DNA of 43,389 bases. Source: Parcubacteria group bacterium (GTDB lineage: Bacteria > Patescibacteriota > Minisyncoccia > Phycocordibacterales > Phycocordibacteraceae). A program made the position numbers and the translations under genes. The stretch spans positions 1-43,389 of the forward strand of contig JAQBQV010000001.1 in NCBI GenBank assembly GCA_028286825.1, read 5' to 3'. Numbering within the stretch: position 1 is the first letter of the stretch; every line of letters starts with the position of its first letter. Under the pieces are notes generated by a model. That model saw only the letters and a program-made list of their open reading frames with translations. It ran no database searches and was not told where the DNA came from. Below, in pieces: positions 8,565 through 18,105 of this stretch.

Positions 8565-10625
8565 CTACACGTCGAGATTAGCGAGCTTTGCGTTGCTTTG
8601 GATGAACGACTTGCGTGATGCGACATCACTGCCCATGAGAATATCGAAAATCCGATCTGCTGCCTCAGCGTCGTCGATCGTAACTCGCTTTAGGACGCGG
8701 CGAGCTGGGTCCATAGTTGTTTCCCAGAGCTCTGAGGCGTTCATTTCTCCTAGACCTTTGTAGCGCTGTACATTTGCTTTTGAAGGCTTCTTGCTAGCCA
8801 CCGCCTCTTCCTCTGTTTCTACGGGAGCATCATCTTCTTCGCCCACGAGTGCGACTTCAGTTGGCGCAACGCCCATTTCCTTAAGCACCGCCTCTTTCTC
8901 AGGATCAGAATACGCATAGGCTATCGCTTTACCTCTGGTGATCTTATAGAGAGGTGGTTGAGCAATATAGACAAATCCGCCATCGATGATAGGCCGGAAA
9001 TGGCGGTAGAAGAGTGTAAGGATGAGCGTACGGATGTGCGCCCCGTCGACGTCGGCATCAGTTGCAATAATGAGCTTGTGGTACCGGAGCTTCGACAAAT
9101 CAAACACATCGCCGATTGCAGTACCAAGCGCGACGACCAAGTTTTTTACCTGTTCTGACGCAAGCATCTTATCGAGACGTGCCCGTTCAACGTTGAGGAT
9201 CTTGCCGCGTAGAGGCAGAATCGCCTGTGTGCGACGATCGCGACCCATCTTAGCAGTACCACCGGCCGAGTCTCCCTCTACGACAAAGAGTTCGCTCTCT
9301 TCCGCACTCTTTGTCTGACAGTCAGCGAGCTTGCCTGGCAAGGTCATCCCTTCAAGAGCTCCCTTGCGAAGCACCGAGTCTTTCGCGGCTTTTGCAGCCT
9401 TTCGGGCCTTGAGAGCAATCAAAACTTTGTTGATGATGGCGCGAGCGTCGTCCGGGTTTTCTTCAAGATAGGCCCCGAGCGCTTCGCCAAAGACCGTTCC
9501 CACAGCACTCTGCGCTTCGACACTCCCTAACTTACTCTTAGTCTGTCCTTCAAATTGAATCTCAGGGAGCTTTACTGATACAACCGCAGTGATACCTTCG
9601 AGCACGTCGTCTCCCGTAAAGTTCTCATCCTTCTCTTTCAAAATGTTGGCGTTTCGGCCGTAGGTATTAAGTGAGCGCGTCAGTGCGGTCTTAAAGCCCG
9701 TGATGTGTGTGCCACCTTCACTGTTGTAGGTGTTGTTTGCAAAAGCGGTAATGCGGGACGTAATGTCGTCAACGTACTGAAGCGCCACCTCGACCATTAC
9801 TCCGTCAAGTTCACGGTCTACATAAAAAATATTTTTGTGCACCGGAACTTGATGCTTATTGTAAAACGCAACGAGTGACTTCAACCCGCCTTCAAAGTAG
9901 AAGGTCATGCTTGGTACATCAAGTGTCATGTCACGTAGGAACAACGTGTCAGTTTCAAATGCCTCACTACTCGTGCGGGCATCGTAAATAGCAATACGTA
10001 CGCCCTTCACGAGGTACGCCTGCTGGCGCAAGTGGTTGACGATCTTCTCAAGACTCATGTCGATGCCGTCTTTGAAGATGGTAATGTCAGGCTTAAAAAG
10101 CACGATCGTACCATGCTCTTTAGTCGTACCGATCTTCTTTACTTTTGCCTGCGGCTTACCGATCTTGTACTCCTGTATGTGCATGCCGCCATCCTGGTGC
10201 ACCACCACTTTCGTGTGTTCAGAAAGCGCGTTCACGACTGAGGCACCTACACCATGGAGACCACCCGAAACTTTATACGCGTCGTTGTCGAATTTACCTC
10301 CGGCGTGAAGGGTGGTCATGATCGTCTCAAGTGCTGAGACTTTGGTCTTTGGGTGAATGCCTACCGGAATGCCATTACCGTTGTCAGCAACTCTGACGTA
10401 GCCGTCAGGCAAAAGCGCGACCTCAATGTCATCACAGCGAGCGGCCATCGCTTCGTCCCGCGAGTTATCGAAAATCTCCCACACCAGGTGATGGAGACCG
10501 TCGACACCCGTGGTGCCGATATACATTCCAGGGCGCTTGCGGACCGGCTCGAGACCCTCAAGGACGGTAATAGATGAAGCGTCGTAGGCCTTTTGTTTAG
10601 GCTCTTTTTCGGTTGCTTTTGCCAT
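8565..10625 (-). CDS. gyrB: DNA gyrase subunit B (type IIA topoisomerase B subunit)
   Basis: VLEGLEPVRKRPGMYIGTTG, GLHGVGASVVNALS, VEGDSAGGTAKMGRDRRTQAILPLRGKILNVE, IATDADVDGAHIRTLILTLFYRHF, RYKGLGEMN. Confidence 0.97.
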   Translation of the reverse strand: MAKATEKEPKQKAYDASSITVLEGLEPVRKRPGMYIGTTGVDGLHHLVWEIFDNSRDEAMAARCDDIEVALLPDGYVRVADNGNGIPVGIHPKTKVSALETIMTTLHAGGKFDNDAYKVSGGLHGVGASVVNALSEHTKVVVHQDGGMHIQEYKIGKPQAKVKKIGTTKEHGTIVLFKPDITIFKDGIDMSLEKIVNHLRQQAYLVKGVRIAIYDARTSSEAFETDTLFLRDMTLDVPSMTFYFEGGLKSLVAFYNKHQVPVHKNIFYVDRELDGVMVEVALQYVDDITSRITAFANNTYNSEGGTHITGFKTALTRSLNTYGRNANILKEKDENFTGDDVLEGITAVVSVKLPEIQFEGQTKSKLGSVEAQSAVGTVFGEALGAYLEENPDDARAIINKVLIALKARKAAKAAKDSVLRKGALEGMTLPGKLADCQTKSAEESELFVVEGDSAGGTAKMGRDRRTQAILPLRGKILNVERARLDKMLASEQVKNLVVALGTAIGDVFDLSKLRYHKLIIATDADVDGAHIRTLILTLFYRHFRPIIDGGFVYIAQPPLYKITRGKAIAYAYSDPEKEAVLKEMGVAPTEVALVGEEDDAPVETEEEAVASKKPSKANVQRYKGLGEMNASELWETTMDPARRVLKRVTIDDAEAADRIFDILMGSDVASRKSFIQSNAKLANLDV

Positions 10626-10687
10626 ATGTTTCTTACTCCTATTCTAGCATGAAATGCCTCTATTTACCCGCTGTAAAACAGCATTCT

Positions 10688-12499
10688 CTAGCGGACCTCG
10701 TAGCCAGAGGCCGCTAGAGCCCCAGAAATGGCCTCCATACGGGTGTTTATCTCCTCGTCGGTCAAGGTACGGTCCATTGAGCTAAAAACCAGTCTGAACG
10801 CGTAGGAGACCCTGCCCTCTTTCTCGAACTGGTCGAATTTATCGAAGCGTAGGAGGAGCTCTCCAGCGTTCTCTCGGATCGATTTCTCGATGTCTGCGGC
10901 AGCGATACCGCTCGGAACCCAGAGCGCGATATCACGGCTGATAAACGGATAGAGCGAGAAGGGCTTAAAGGAGCTCAGACCGTGCCGCTTTGGCTGGTAG
11001 TCATTACCGTACTCCTCAAGATTAGCGACTGAGAGATTGTCGACCGTGCCAACGGCCTCGCCCCATTCTGGTACACGCTCGGACATACGTAGCTCCATAT
11101 ACTCTCCCTCTTTCGGGAACACACTTCCGACTTCAAATAGTTTTGGCTTAACATTAGGAGGAAGGACAACGGGCGCATTATATTTCGCTTTAGCGAGGGC
11201 TTCTGTCAAATTTTCTTCAAGTGAAGTGCGGAGCGCCGGCTTTGCTTTATCAAGCGGGTTCGCAAGCGTGATATCACCCTTGGTTGCAAACGACTGTGTC
11301 GAGACTTCAATAAAGCCTTCGGCGACAAGCTGATCTTTCATCCGCTCAATACCGCGGAAGCGCGACTGATCGGGCTTCTCTTCGACTTTTGAAAACGGAG
11401 TCGCAGGGATCTGATCATATCCAATGATGCGCCCAACTTCTTCTATCAAGTTTTCAGGAATCGTGAGGTCAACACGCTCGAGAGGCGGCGTAACGGTAAA
11501 CACATCGCCCTCAACTCCAGTTGGCAAATCCAGCCGATGAAAAACGTCGACAATCTGTTCAGTTGTAAAAGCTGAGCCCAAAAGGCCATTAATGCGCGTA
11601 CGCGAGACTTGCACCGGCGCGACCTTAGGTCGCGCCGGGTACTCGTCGACTACTCCTTCAAGCGTCCCGCCAGCAACCTCTGCGATAATTGCGAGCACGT
11701 CGCGCATGCCATAGGCCACGAGCTCAGGCGATGGTCGGTTCTGGAATCGTGTCGATGCATCGGTAAAAAGTTTGAGTGCTTGTGCAGTGCGGCGAGTACT
11801 GGTCCCGTCAAAGTTTGCCGCTTCAATGATGAGATTTACCGTGTCTGCTGTTACCTCGGCACGCTTCCCTCCCTTTACTCCAGCAATACCCAGCGCAATA
11901 TCGGTATGTGCATCCGCAATAACAGCGGTGGCTAGAGTAAGACTGAGCTCGTCCCCAGACAGCGTCACCATCTTCTCACCTTCATGAGCGTTACGAGCGC
12001 GAATCGAGTACGTCCCGTCTTGTTGTGTAATCTTGTTTGCATCGAAGGCGTGCAGCGGTTGGCCGATATTGAGCATGACGTAATTGGTCGCATCCACGAT
12101 GTTGTTGATTGAGCGTTGTCCAACCGACTCTAGCGCTGTCTTAAGCCAAGCAGGTGACGACCCCACTTTTACTCCTGTCACGAGCGCACCCATATACCGT
12201 AAACACTGTTGTGGATCTTCTATTGATACAGAAAGTTTCTCGGTTGTCGGAAATGCGGGGAGCGGGTCTCGAAGCGGATCGGCCTTGATCGGAATGTTTA
12301 AAATCGCACTGAGTTCTTTGGCGAGGCCGCGGTGACTGAGGCAGTCTGCAGCCCGGTTTGGCAGCACCTTAACGTCGAGCAAGTCCCCCGCTGCTTCGTC
12401 GATCTCAAATGCATGAAAGGTGTAAGCGTCACTTATAACCTCTGCAGTCGGCAATGGTTTATCAAAATAGTTTTGGAGCCAGTGTATAGAGACTTTCAT
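10688..12499 (-). CDS. pheT: Phenylalanine-tRNA ligase beta subunit, short form
   Basis: MKVSIHWLQNYF, NNIVDATNYVMLNIGQPLHAFDANKI, IPENLIEEVGRIIGYDQIP, C-terminal FDX-ACB-like YPFISRDIALWVP. Downstream of pheS with 4-nt overlap. Confidence 0.95.
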   Translation of the reverse strand: MKVSIHWLQNYFDKPLPTAEVISDAYTFHAFEIDEAAGDLLDVKVLPNRAADCLSHRGLAKELSAILNIPIKADPLRDPLPAFPTTEKLSVSIEDPQQCLRYMGALVTGVKVGSSPAWLKTALESVGQRSINNIVDATNYVMLNIGQPLHAFDANKITQQDGTYSIRARNAHEGEKMVTLSGDELSLTLATAVIADAHTDIALGIAGVKGGKRAEVTADTVNLIIEAANFDGTSTRRTAQALKLFTDASTRFQNRPSPELVAYGMRDVLAIIAEVAGGTLEGVVDEYPARPKVAPVQVSRTRINGLLGSAFTTEQIVDVFHRLDLPTGVEGDVFTVTPPLERVDLTIPENLIEEVGRIIGYDQIPATPFSKVEEKPDQSRFRGIERMKDQLVAEGFIEVSTQSFATKGDITLANPLDKAKPALRTSLEENLTEALAKAKYNAPVVLPPNVKPKLFEVGSVFPKEGEYMELRMSERVPEWGEAVGTVDNLSVANLEEYGNDYQPKRHGLSSFKPFSLYPFISRDIALWVPSGIAAADIEKSIRENAGELLLRFDKFDQFEKEGRVSYAFRLVFSSMDRTLTDEEINTRMEAISGALAASGYEVR

Positions 12500-13233
12500 A
12501 GTGGAGCACTGTCAAAAGCGAAGTTAAAGCGAATGTCGCCGGAGTGGAATGACCGCACGTCTGAAATGCCATACTTAACCATCACCACTCGCTCAATTCC
12601 GCCGCCAAAGGCAAATCCGGCCACCTTCTCTGGGTCGAGCCCGGCAGCCGCGAGCACGCTCGGATGGAGCATTCCTGCCCCACACATTTCAAGCCACTTG
12701 CCCTCTTTACCGGGTGCTTCAAACCACGCGTCCACTTCAACTGACGGCTCGGTGAATCCAAAGAAACTGGGGCGGAAGCGCACCTTCGCCTGTGGCCCCA
12801 GGTATTCTCGATAAAATTGTTCGAGCGTCCCTTTCAGGTGCGCGAGCGTAACGGACCCAGTCGGCCCGACGGCGAAGCCGTCGAGCTGATAGAACTGCAC
12901 TTCATGTGTCGCGTCTGTGGCTTCATTGCGAAACGCTTTCCCAGGAGCAATCATCCGTATCTCCGTAAGACCCTCTTTCGCCATACGCTCAAGTTCGCGT
13001 GCAGTGACAGATGTGCAGTGCGTTCTTGGCACGCGTCGAGGGGTTTCAGTAGTAAAGAAAGTGTCTTGCATGTCGCGCGCGGGGTGATCAGCCGGAACGT
13101 TTAACATGTCGAAGTTATGCGCTTCATCCTCAAGCTCCGGACCATAGGCAATGCCGAATCCCATATGGCTAAAGATCTCTGCAATGTCGCGAATCGCGAC
13201 CGTGAGAGGGTGGAGACGTCCTTCTATCTTCAT
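12496..13233 (-). CDS. pheS: Phenylalanine-tRNA ligase alpha subunit, N-terminally short
   Basis: HPLTVAIRDIAEIFSHMGFGIAYGPELEDEAHNFDMLNVPADHPARDMQDTFF, TSVTARELERM, GLDPEKVAGFAFGGGIERVVMVKYGISDVR. Confidence 0.96.
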   Translation of the reverse strand: MKIEGRLHPLTVAIRDIAEIFSHMGFGIAYGPELEDEAHNFDMLNVPADHPARDMQDTFFTTETPRRVPRTHCTSVTARELERMAKEGLTEIRMIAPGKAFRNEATDATHEVQFYQLDGFAVGPTGSVTLAHLKGTLEQFYREYLGPQAKVRFRPSFFGFTEPSVEVDAWFEAPGKEGKWLEMCGAGMLHPSVLAAAGLDPEKVAGFAFGGGIERVVMVKYGISDVRSFHSGDIRFNFAFDSAPL

Positions 13234-13239
13234 GCTGAA

Positions 13240-13248
13240 AATATACCA
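13240..13248 (-). promoter_or_regulatory. Extended -10 (TGGTATATT), 6 nt before pheS ATG
   Basis: Minus strand TGGTATATT-TTCAGC-ATG. Confidence 0.6.
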
Positions 13249-13271
13249 GATTATGCTACAGTAACGCCATT

Positions 13272-14507
13272 ATGAGTGCCGAGGCGCTTTTGTATCCCTT
13301 TCTCTTTCTAGCGATATTTTTCGAGTCTTTTTTGCTGGTTACCTTCCTTTCTAAGCCAGCCCGGGCTTATCGAAACCGAGCTATTGTTCCCTCCTTCCCG
13401 AAAGTGGCGATTATCGTGCCGTGCTGGAACGAAGAATCAACTGTCGCCGGTACAGTTGATTCTCTTTTGGCCCTTGAGTACCCTCAAGAGAAGCTCAGAA
13501 TCGTCCTCGTGAACGACGGCTCAACGGACGGCACAGCCAAAGCCATTGAGAAGTTTGCGACTCACCCGCAGATCACCACACTCCATAAAGAGAATGGCGG
13601 AAAGTTTACCGCCATGAATCTTGCGCTTTCAAAGGTTCCTGACGCCGAGTTAGTCGGATTTCTTGACGCTGATTCCTTTGCCGCCCCAGATTCGCTCCGT
13701 GAGATGGTCGCGACATTTGATTCGCCTGAGATACTAGCAGTCACTGCCTCCATGTCGATCGATAAGCCTTCGACACTTTTTCAGCGCATGCAATTTGCTG
13801 AATACTCTTTTGCGATCATTCTGCGCCACATCTTTGCTTCAATTAATGGACTTTACGTCACTCCCGGCCCGTTCTCGTTTTATCGCCAAGAGGTATTTAC
13901 GAAACTGGGATTCTTCAAGCATGCATACCTCGCCGAGGATATGGAGATGGCCATGCGCATACAACGGGCTGGTGGCCGAATTGGGAATGCCGTTCGAGCT
14001 CGCGTCTACACCAAAGGCCCTCCTACCTATCGAACGCTGATCAAACAACGCACGCGGTGGACGACTGGTTTTCTTCGCAATATGCTTTTTGATTACCGCG
14101 ATTTGATCTGGAGCAAACGAAACACCGTCCTAGGGATGTTCGTCATTCCGCTTGGCTTCCTTGCGATTGGCGGCGGTATCATCGTTTTTGCACTTAATAT
14201 CGTCGAGCTCGTGCGCCGAGGGTATCACGCCGTCTCTCTGATCCAGACCGTGCCGGTATCCTATACGTTTGCGCTCCACCCATTCTCCTGGTTCTACCTT
14301 CCTATCACGGCACTCGTCGTAATGGGCATACTTGTGCTCGCAAGTACGGTCACCTGGATGGTTGTGGGTAAGAAACTCTCGGGTAGTCCAGGAAGCCTTG
14401 CCCTAAATGCAGTGATCTATATTGTTCTGTATGGAGTGACTGCACCCATCTGGCTCATACGCTCTGTCTCAGACGTTGCCCGCGGAGTTGCCACCACCTG
14501 GCGATAA
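13272..14507 (+). CDS. Membrane glycosyltransferase family 2
   Basis: VAIIVPCWNEESTVAGTVDSLLALEYP, VNDGSTDGTAKAI, FLDADSFAAPDSL, EDMEMAMRIQRAGGRI, KQRTRWTTGFLRN (QxxRW-like), C-terminal TM helices. Confidence 0.93.
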   Translation: MSAEALLYPFLFLAIFFESFLLVTFLSKPARAYRNRAIVPSFPKVAIIVPCWNEESTVAGTVDSLLALEYPQEKLRIVLVNDGSTDGTAKAIEKFATHPQITTLHKENGGKFTAMNLALSKVPDAELVGFLDADSFAAPDSLREMVATFDSPEILAVTASMSIDKPSTLFQRMQFAEYSFAIILRHIFASINGLYVTPGPFSFYRQEVFTKLGFFKHAYLAEDMEMAMRIQRAGGRIGNAVRARVYTKGPPTYRTLIKQRTRWTTGFLRNMLFDYRDLIWSKRNTVLGMFVIPLGFLAIGGGIIVFALNIVELVRRGYHAVSLIQTVPVSYTFALHPFSWFYLPITALVVMGILVLASTVTWMVVGKKLSGSPGSLALNAVIYIVLYGVTAPIWLIRSVSDVARGVATTWR

Positions 14508-14513
14508 TCCCCT

Positions 14514-15191
14514 ATGTCACTCTTTATCCGCAATATACTTATCTCTCTTGGTATTACCGTCCTTCTTATTGGGACCGTTACCTACGCCATTAGTTATTTA
14601 AATAGAGCGCGTATCACGGAGCTGACGGCTATTGAGGATCAGCTTTCGATTGAAACCCTCTCTCTTGAGACCCAGTTCTCACTGCTAGAAACAGCGCCAT
14701 GTGAGACAAGTGCGTCATCAACAGCGCTCTCTAGCGAACTAACGAACCTCGACAATCGCCTTTCCTATACGGAGAATCAATTAGGTAGTGACAACCCTCA
14801 AGTATTGCAGCTCAAAAAGCAGTATTCGCTTCTTGAAATTCGAGATTATTTGATTACAAAAAAGCTAGCGGCTGCCTGTAAGACGAAGCCCGTCACGGTC
14901 CTGTATTTCTACAGTAATGCGGGCGATTGTAGCGAGTGCGACAAGGCGGGATATGCGCTTTCCTATTTACGCGATACGTATCCATCGCTGCGCGTGTACT
15001 CGTTTGACTACAACCTTGACCTTGGCGCGCTTAAAACCTTCATTGCGGTGACGAAGGTCAAAGACAAACTCCCGGCCTTTGTAATCTCAGACCAACACTA
15101 CTACGGCTTCACAACGCTCGAGGAACTGGAAAAACAATTCCCCAAAGGAGCACTTGCAACCTCAACAGCAACTACAACTGTTCGTCAGTAA
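14514..15191 (+). CDS. Membrane-anchored coiled-coil protein with thioredoxin-like domain (CSEC)
   Basis: N-terminal TM, Glu/Leu-rich coiled coil, then VTVLYFYSNAGDCSECDKAGYALSYLRDTYPSLRVYSFDYN...KLPAFVISDQHYYGF. Confidence 0.7.
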   Translation: MSLFIRNILISLGITVLLIGTVTYAISYLNRARITELTAIEDQLSIETLSLETQFSLLETAPCETSASSTALSSELTNLDNRLSYTENQLGSDNPQVLQLKKQYSLLEIRDYLITKKLAAACKTKPVTVLYFYSNAGDCSECDKAGYALSYLRDTYPSLRVYSFDYNLDLGALKTFIAVTKVKDKLPAFVISDQHYYGFTTLEELEKQFPKGALATSTATTTVRQ

Positions 15192-15753
15192 AGACCACTA
15201 ACCTTTTTGAAGAGCTTTTAGTCACTGGGTCCCAATAGCCTTCGCAGGTAATAAGATTTAAATGACCTTTCCCATCATTTGAATTAAATACTAACGATGC
15301 ATCCCCGCTAGCGTCATACGTCCGCATTTCGCGTACTATAAACGTAGTTTGCGCTCCCGCATCGTCTTCCACCGTTACTTTGTCGCCTTTTTCGAGTGTG
15401 GCGAGTTTGTCAAATACAGCCGGTATCCCGTCCTTCCATCCTGAATGGCCGTCAATAACAGCACTACCGATATCGCCAGGTCGAGTCCCGAACTTGTACC
15501 ACCCCACGTGAATAGGACCTGTCGGTGCATCCATTGCTCCTGACGCAGTCACTCCTACTGCTTCGATGTGCGTATCGATATTGATCTTCGGAATTGTTAA
15601 GCGAATTGGTTGGGTAACTTCAGTATGTAACACCACATCCGTAACGCCATGATCAAACCAGTTGCCACTTTCTATTGCACTCAACACGAAAATAGCTGCA
15701 GTCAGAGCGACTGCAGCTATTACTAGAGTTCGTTTTAGAGCTGCCTTCGGCAC
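15172..15753 (-). CDS. Class F-like sortase (GTG start)
   Basis: TM, RLTIPKINIDTHIEAVGV, GSAVIDGHSGW, LNLITCEGYWDPVTKSSSKRLVVFT: TC...R arrangement of class F sortases. 3' end overlaps the convergent thioredoxin-like gene by 20 nt. Confidence 0.9.
   Translation of the reverse strand: MPKAALKRTLVIAAVALTAAIFVLSAIESGNWFDHGVTDVVLHTEVTQPIRLTIPKINIDTHIEAVGVTASGAMDAPTGPIHVGWYKFGTRPGDIGSAVIDGHSGWKDGIPAVFDKLATLEKGDKVTVEDDAGAQTTFIVREMRTYDASGDASLVFNSNDGKGHLNLITCEGYWDPVTKSSSKRLVVFTDEQL
15691..15721. repeat. Perfect 13-bp inverted repeat (aatagctgcagtc-agagc-gactgcagctatt) inside sortase TM-coding region
   Basis: Read directly from sequence. Confidence 0.7.
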
Positions 15754-15767
15754 AGTGCTACGCGTTA

Positions 15768-16850
15768 TTAAACCGCCTGCTTTGAGTAGGCGCCACCAAT
15801 GCCGACGATTGTCATAAGTAGAGCCGCGATAGCGAGCAGCATATCCAATCTGGCATCAGTTTTTTGAGGACCGAATCCAGTGTTTGGGAAACTCGGGGTA
15901 ACCGTTGTTGTCGTAACGGTTGTCGTAGTCGGTGTCGCAGTTGGCTGAGAAATAGCTGTTGGCGTAGGATTGGTTGGTGTAACAGATACGGTTGTCGCAG
16001 CAGCAGGTTTTGGAGTGGACGAATTGGCAACCGGCGTTGCAGCTACTATTGGTACTGGAGCTGCGACGGGAGTAGGCGTAGGAGCAGCATTTGCTGAAAT
16101 GGATATTGTATTGCTATCGAGCGTCACAGCCGTCTGAGCGAGCGCCCTACCCTGAAGAGTTGCACCAGTATTCATGACAATTGCCGTCTGGTCCAGAATA
16201 ATTCCACTGAAATTTGAATTTGTTCCAAGCGTTGTTTGGCCCGCAACCTGCCAGAAGACGTGAGAAGGCTGAGCGCCTCCACTAAGAATAATGTGTACGC
16301 TAGAACTCACAGTGAGATTCCCTGCGATTTGGAATATCCATACGTCGTTTGCACCACCTGAGAGGGTGACATCAGTAGGTATGATGACATCGGTACTCCA
16401 CTTATAAAGACCTGGCGAAAGTGTCATTGCGCCAATGTTTCCTGCTCCCAAACCGGTTGCAGTCGGGTTTGATCTGCCTGCGGCATCGGTGTACGCCGTC
16501 TCCATGTCACTAATGGCAGTGCTCATGTTCGCGGGTGTTGGGGTAGCATAGTCCGATGCGTACACCTTACCGCTTACCACTGCTGATGTTGAAAAAGCAT
16601 TTTGTGAATCCATGATAAGCCCAAACCCTGTTATTCCGCTTGCGGCGATAGGGCTTACGCCTATGTCTCCTGTGACAGAGGTCCCACCTGTCGTGGAGAT
16701 TCCTGACTTCGCCAGAATGACGAAGTCACCGGCCGATCCTAAATTAACTAGCGCAGGGCCTGCAGCAAATGCAGTTACGGGTAATATTGTTCCAGCAATC
16801 AGTAGGCCTGCGAGCGCTGTAACGATAGGTTTGTTAAAAGTCTGTGTCAT
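15768..16850 (-). CDS. Ice-binding-like (DUF3494) protein with C-terminal LPXTG-type signal (FPNTG)
   Basis: VNLGSAGDFVILAKSGISTTGGTSVTGDIGVSPIAASGITGF...LSPGLYKWSTDVIIPTDVTLSGGANDVWIFQIAGNLTVSS...VFWQVAGQTTLGTNSNFSGIILDQTAIVMNTGATLQGRALAQTAVTLDSNTI, then Pro/Thr linker, FPNTG, TM, K-containing tail. Confidence 0.92.
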   Translation of the reverse strand: MTQTFNKPIVTALAGLLIAGTILPVTAFAAGPALVNLGSAGDFVILAKSGISTTGGTSVTGDIGVSPIAASGITGFGLIMDSQNAFSTSAVVSGKVYASDYATPTPANMSTAISDMETAYTDAAGRSNPTATGLGAGNIGAMTLSPGLYKWSTDVIIPTDVTLSGGANDVWIFQIAGNLTVSSSVHIILSGGAQPSHVFWQVAGQTTLGTNSNFSGIILDQTAIVMNTGATLQGRALAQTAVTLDSNTISISANAAPTPTPVAAPVPIVAATPVANSSTPKPAAATTVSVTPTNPTPTAISQPTATPTTTTVTTTTVTPSFPNTGFGPQKTDARLDMLLAIAALLMTIVGIGGAYSKQAV

Positions 16851-16942
16851 AATAGGTGATTTTAATAGGATTAAGATGAAGCCTTATAGATAAGATCGTT
16901 TCATATACCCAAGTATTACAGAAAAAAGTCTTAGTGGTAAGG

Positions 16943-17491
16943 TTATGAATCCTTTGAAGTAAAAATAGTATGTAACCAACTGTCTTTAGTGTCGTGGGTT
17001 AGCACGAAATCCTGCAGCACGCGGTCATCATCTTCAAGTGCTTGTACTGCGATAGTGAGAGCTTGACGACTATCGCTTTTCTTCATCGTGCCAATCAGTG
17101 TCTGAAGCTGCTCTACGTTCAGCTTGGTGCGAGCTGATTGTGCCTTTAGAAGGTCGAGGCTATGACGGTCTTGCCCGAAGAAAAAGTACACAAGACTTCC
17201 ACGTGACGACAATTTTTCTATTGCGTCTGTGGTGAAGGCTTCCTCAGCTTGTTCGATTTTCACAATGGCTCGAATTTGCTCGATATTTGCATTTACCTTA
17301 TCTAAAGTCTCCGGTATATTACGGCTCGCTAAAACCAGAGCAGTGACGCATGACCTGTGGGCCTGTGCCATGAGTTGGCCCTGCACACTCTCACTTATGC
17401 CTTTTGTTTCCGGCGAAGCAAGTACAGCCATCGGTATAAGGACTAACAGAGCTGCTGTGACCGACAAAATATATCCTCGCGTGTATTTCAT
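16943..17491 (-). CDS. Secreted or membrane-anchored helical protein of unknown function
   Basis: MKYTRGYILSVTAALLVLIPMAVLA signal/TM segment; helical remainder. ORF track extends it to 17533. Confidence 0.6.
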   Translation of the reverse strand: MKYTRGYILSVTAALLVLIPMAVLASPETKGISESVQGQLMAQAHRSCVTALVLASRNIPETLDKVNANIEQIRAIVKIEQAEEAFTTDAIEKLSSRGSLVYFFFGQDRHSLDLLKAQSARTKLNVEQLQTLIGTMKKSDSRQALTIAVQALEDDDRVLQDFVLTHDTKDSWLHTIFTSKDS

Positions 17492-17576
17492 ATACAGGTC
17501 ACGACGCCGCTGAGGCATGTTACTTACACCCAAAGCTCAGCTGTAATAAGAGAGCTCTTTATGCGACTATAGTTGT

Positions 17577-17936
17577 ATGGACTCATATAATTCACCGACG
17601 ACAAAGCCGCTATATCGCGGGACACAGATTGTTTGGTATATTCTCGGTTTACTAGAAGTGCTTTTAGCGTTTCGCTTTGTGCTTAAATTACTCGGTGCTA
17701 ACGCTGCCGCTGGGTTTACTAGTTTTATTTATGGCGTGACGTATATTTTCGCTGCTCCATTCTTAAACGTATTTCGAATGACTCAGTCAGCCGGTCATAT
17801 CTTTGAGTGGACGACGCTGCTCGCAATGCTCGTCTATTGGATGCTCGCAATTGGCATTATCAAACTCTTCCTTATGGGCAAGACTGTCTCGACACCGGAG
17901 GCTGCCGTAAAGTTAGATAACCAAGAAAATGCATAA
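17577..17936 (+). CDS. YggT-like membrane protein
   Basis: VWYILGLLEVLLAFRFVLKLLGANAAAGFTSFIYGVTYIFAAPFLNVF: YggT-like RFxLxxxGA and P-F pattern. Confidence 0.75.
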   Translation: MDSYNSPTTKPLYRGTQIVWYILGLLEVLLAFRFVLKLLGANAAAGFTSFIYGVTYIFAAPFLNVFRMTQSAGHIFEWTTLLAMLVYWMLAIGIIKLFLMGKTVSTPEAAVKLDNQENA

Positions 17937-18072
17937 CAGTATGCTGTGGACCATCATCGCGGTTCTCCTTATCCTATGGCTACTCGGGTTTAATCTCCAT
18001 ATAGGAGGCGATCTCATCCATACGCTTCTCGTCATCGTACTGATTATTGTGATCGCTAAACTCCTCCTTTGA
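17929..18072 (+). CDS. Small lmo0937-like membrane protein (47 aa)
   Basis: MHNSMLWTIIAVLLILWLLGFNLHIGGDLIHTLLVIVLIIVIAKLLL*, overlapping the end of the YggT-like gene; below the ORF-track length cutoff. Confidence 0.7.
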   Translation: MHNSMLWTIIAVLLILWLLGFNLHIGGDLIHTLLVIVLIIVIAKLLL

Positions 18073-18105
18073 GCCGCCTCTACGAAGTACTGACTTTCCC
18101 GGATA

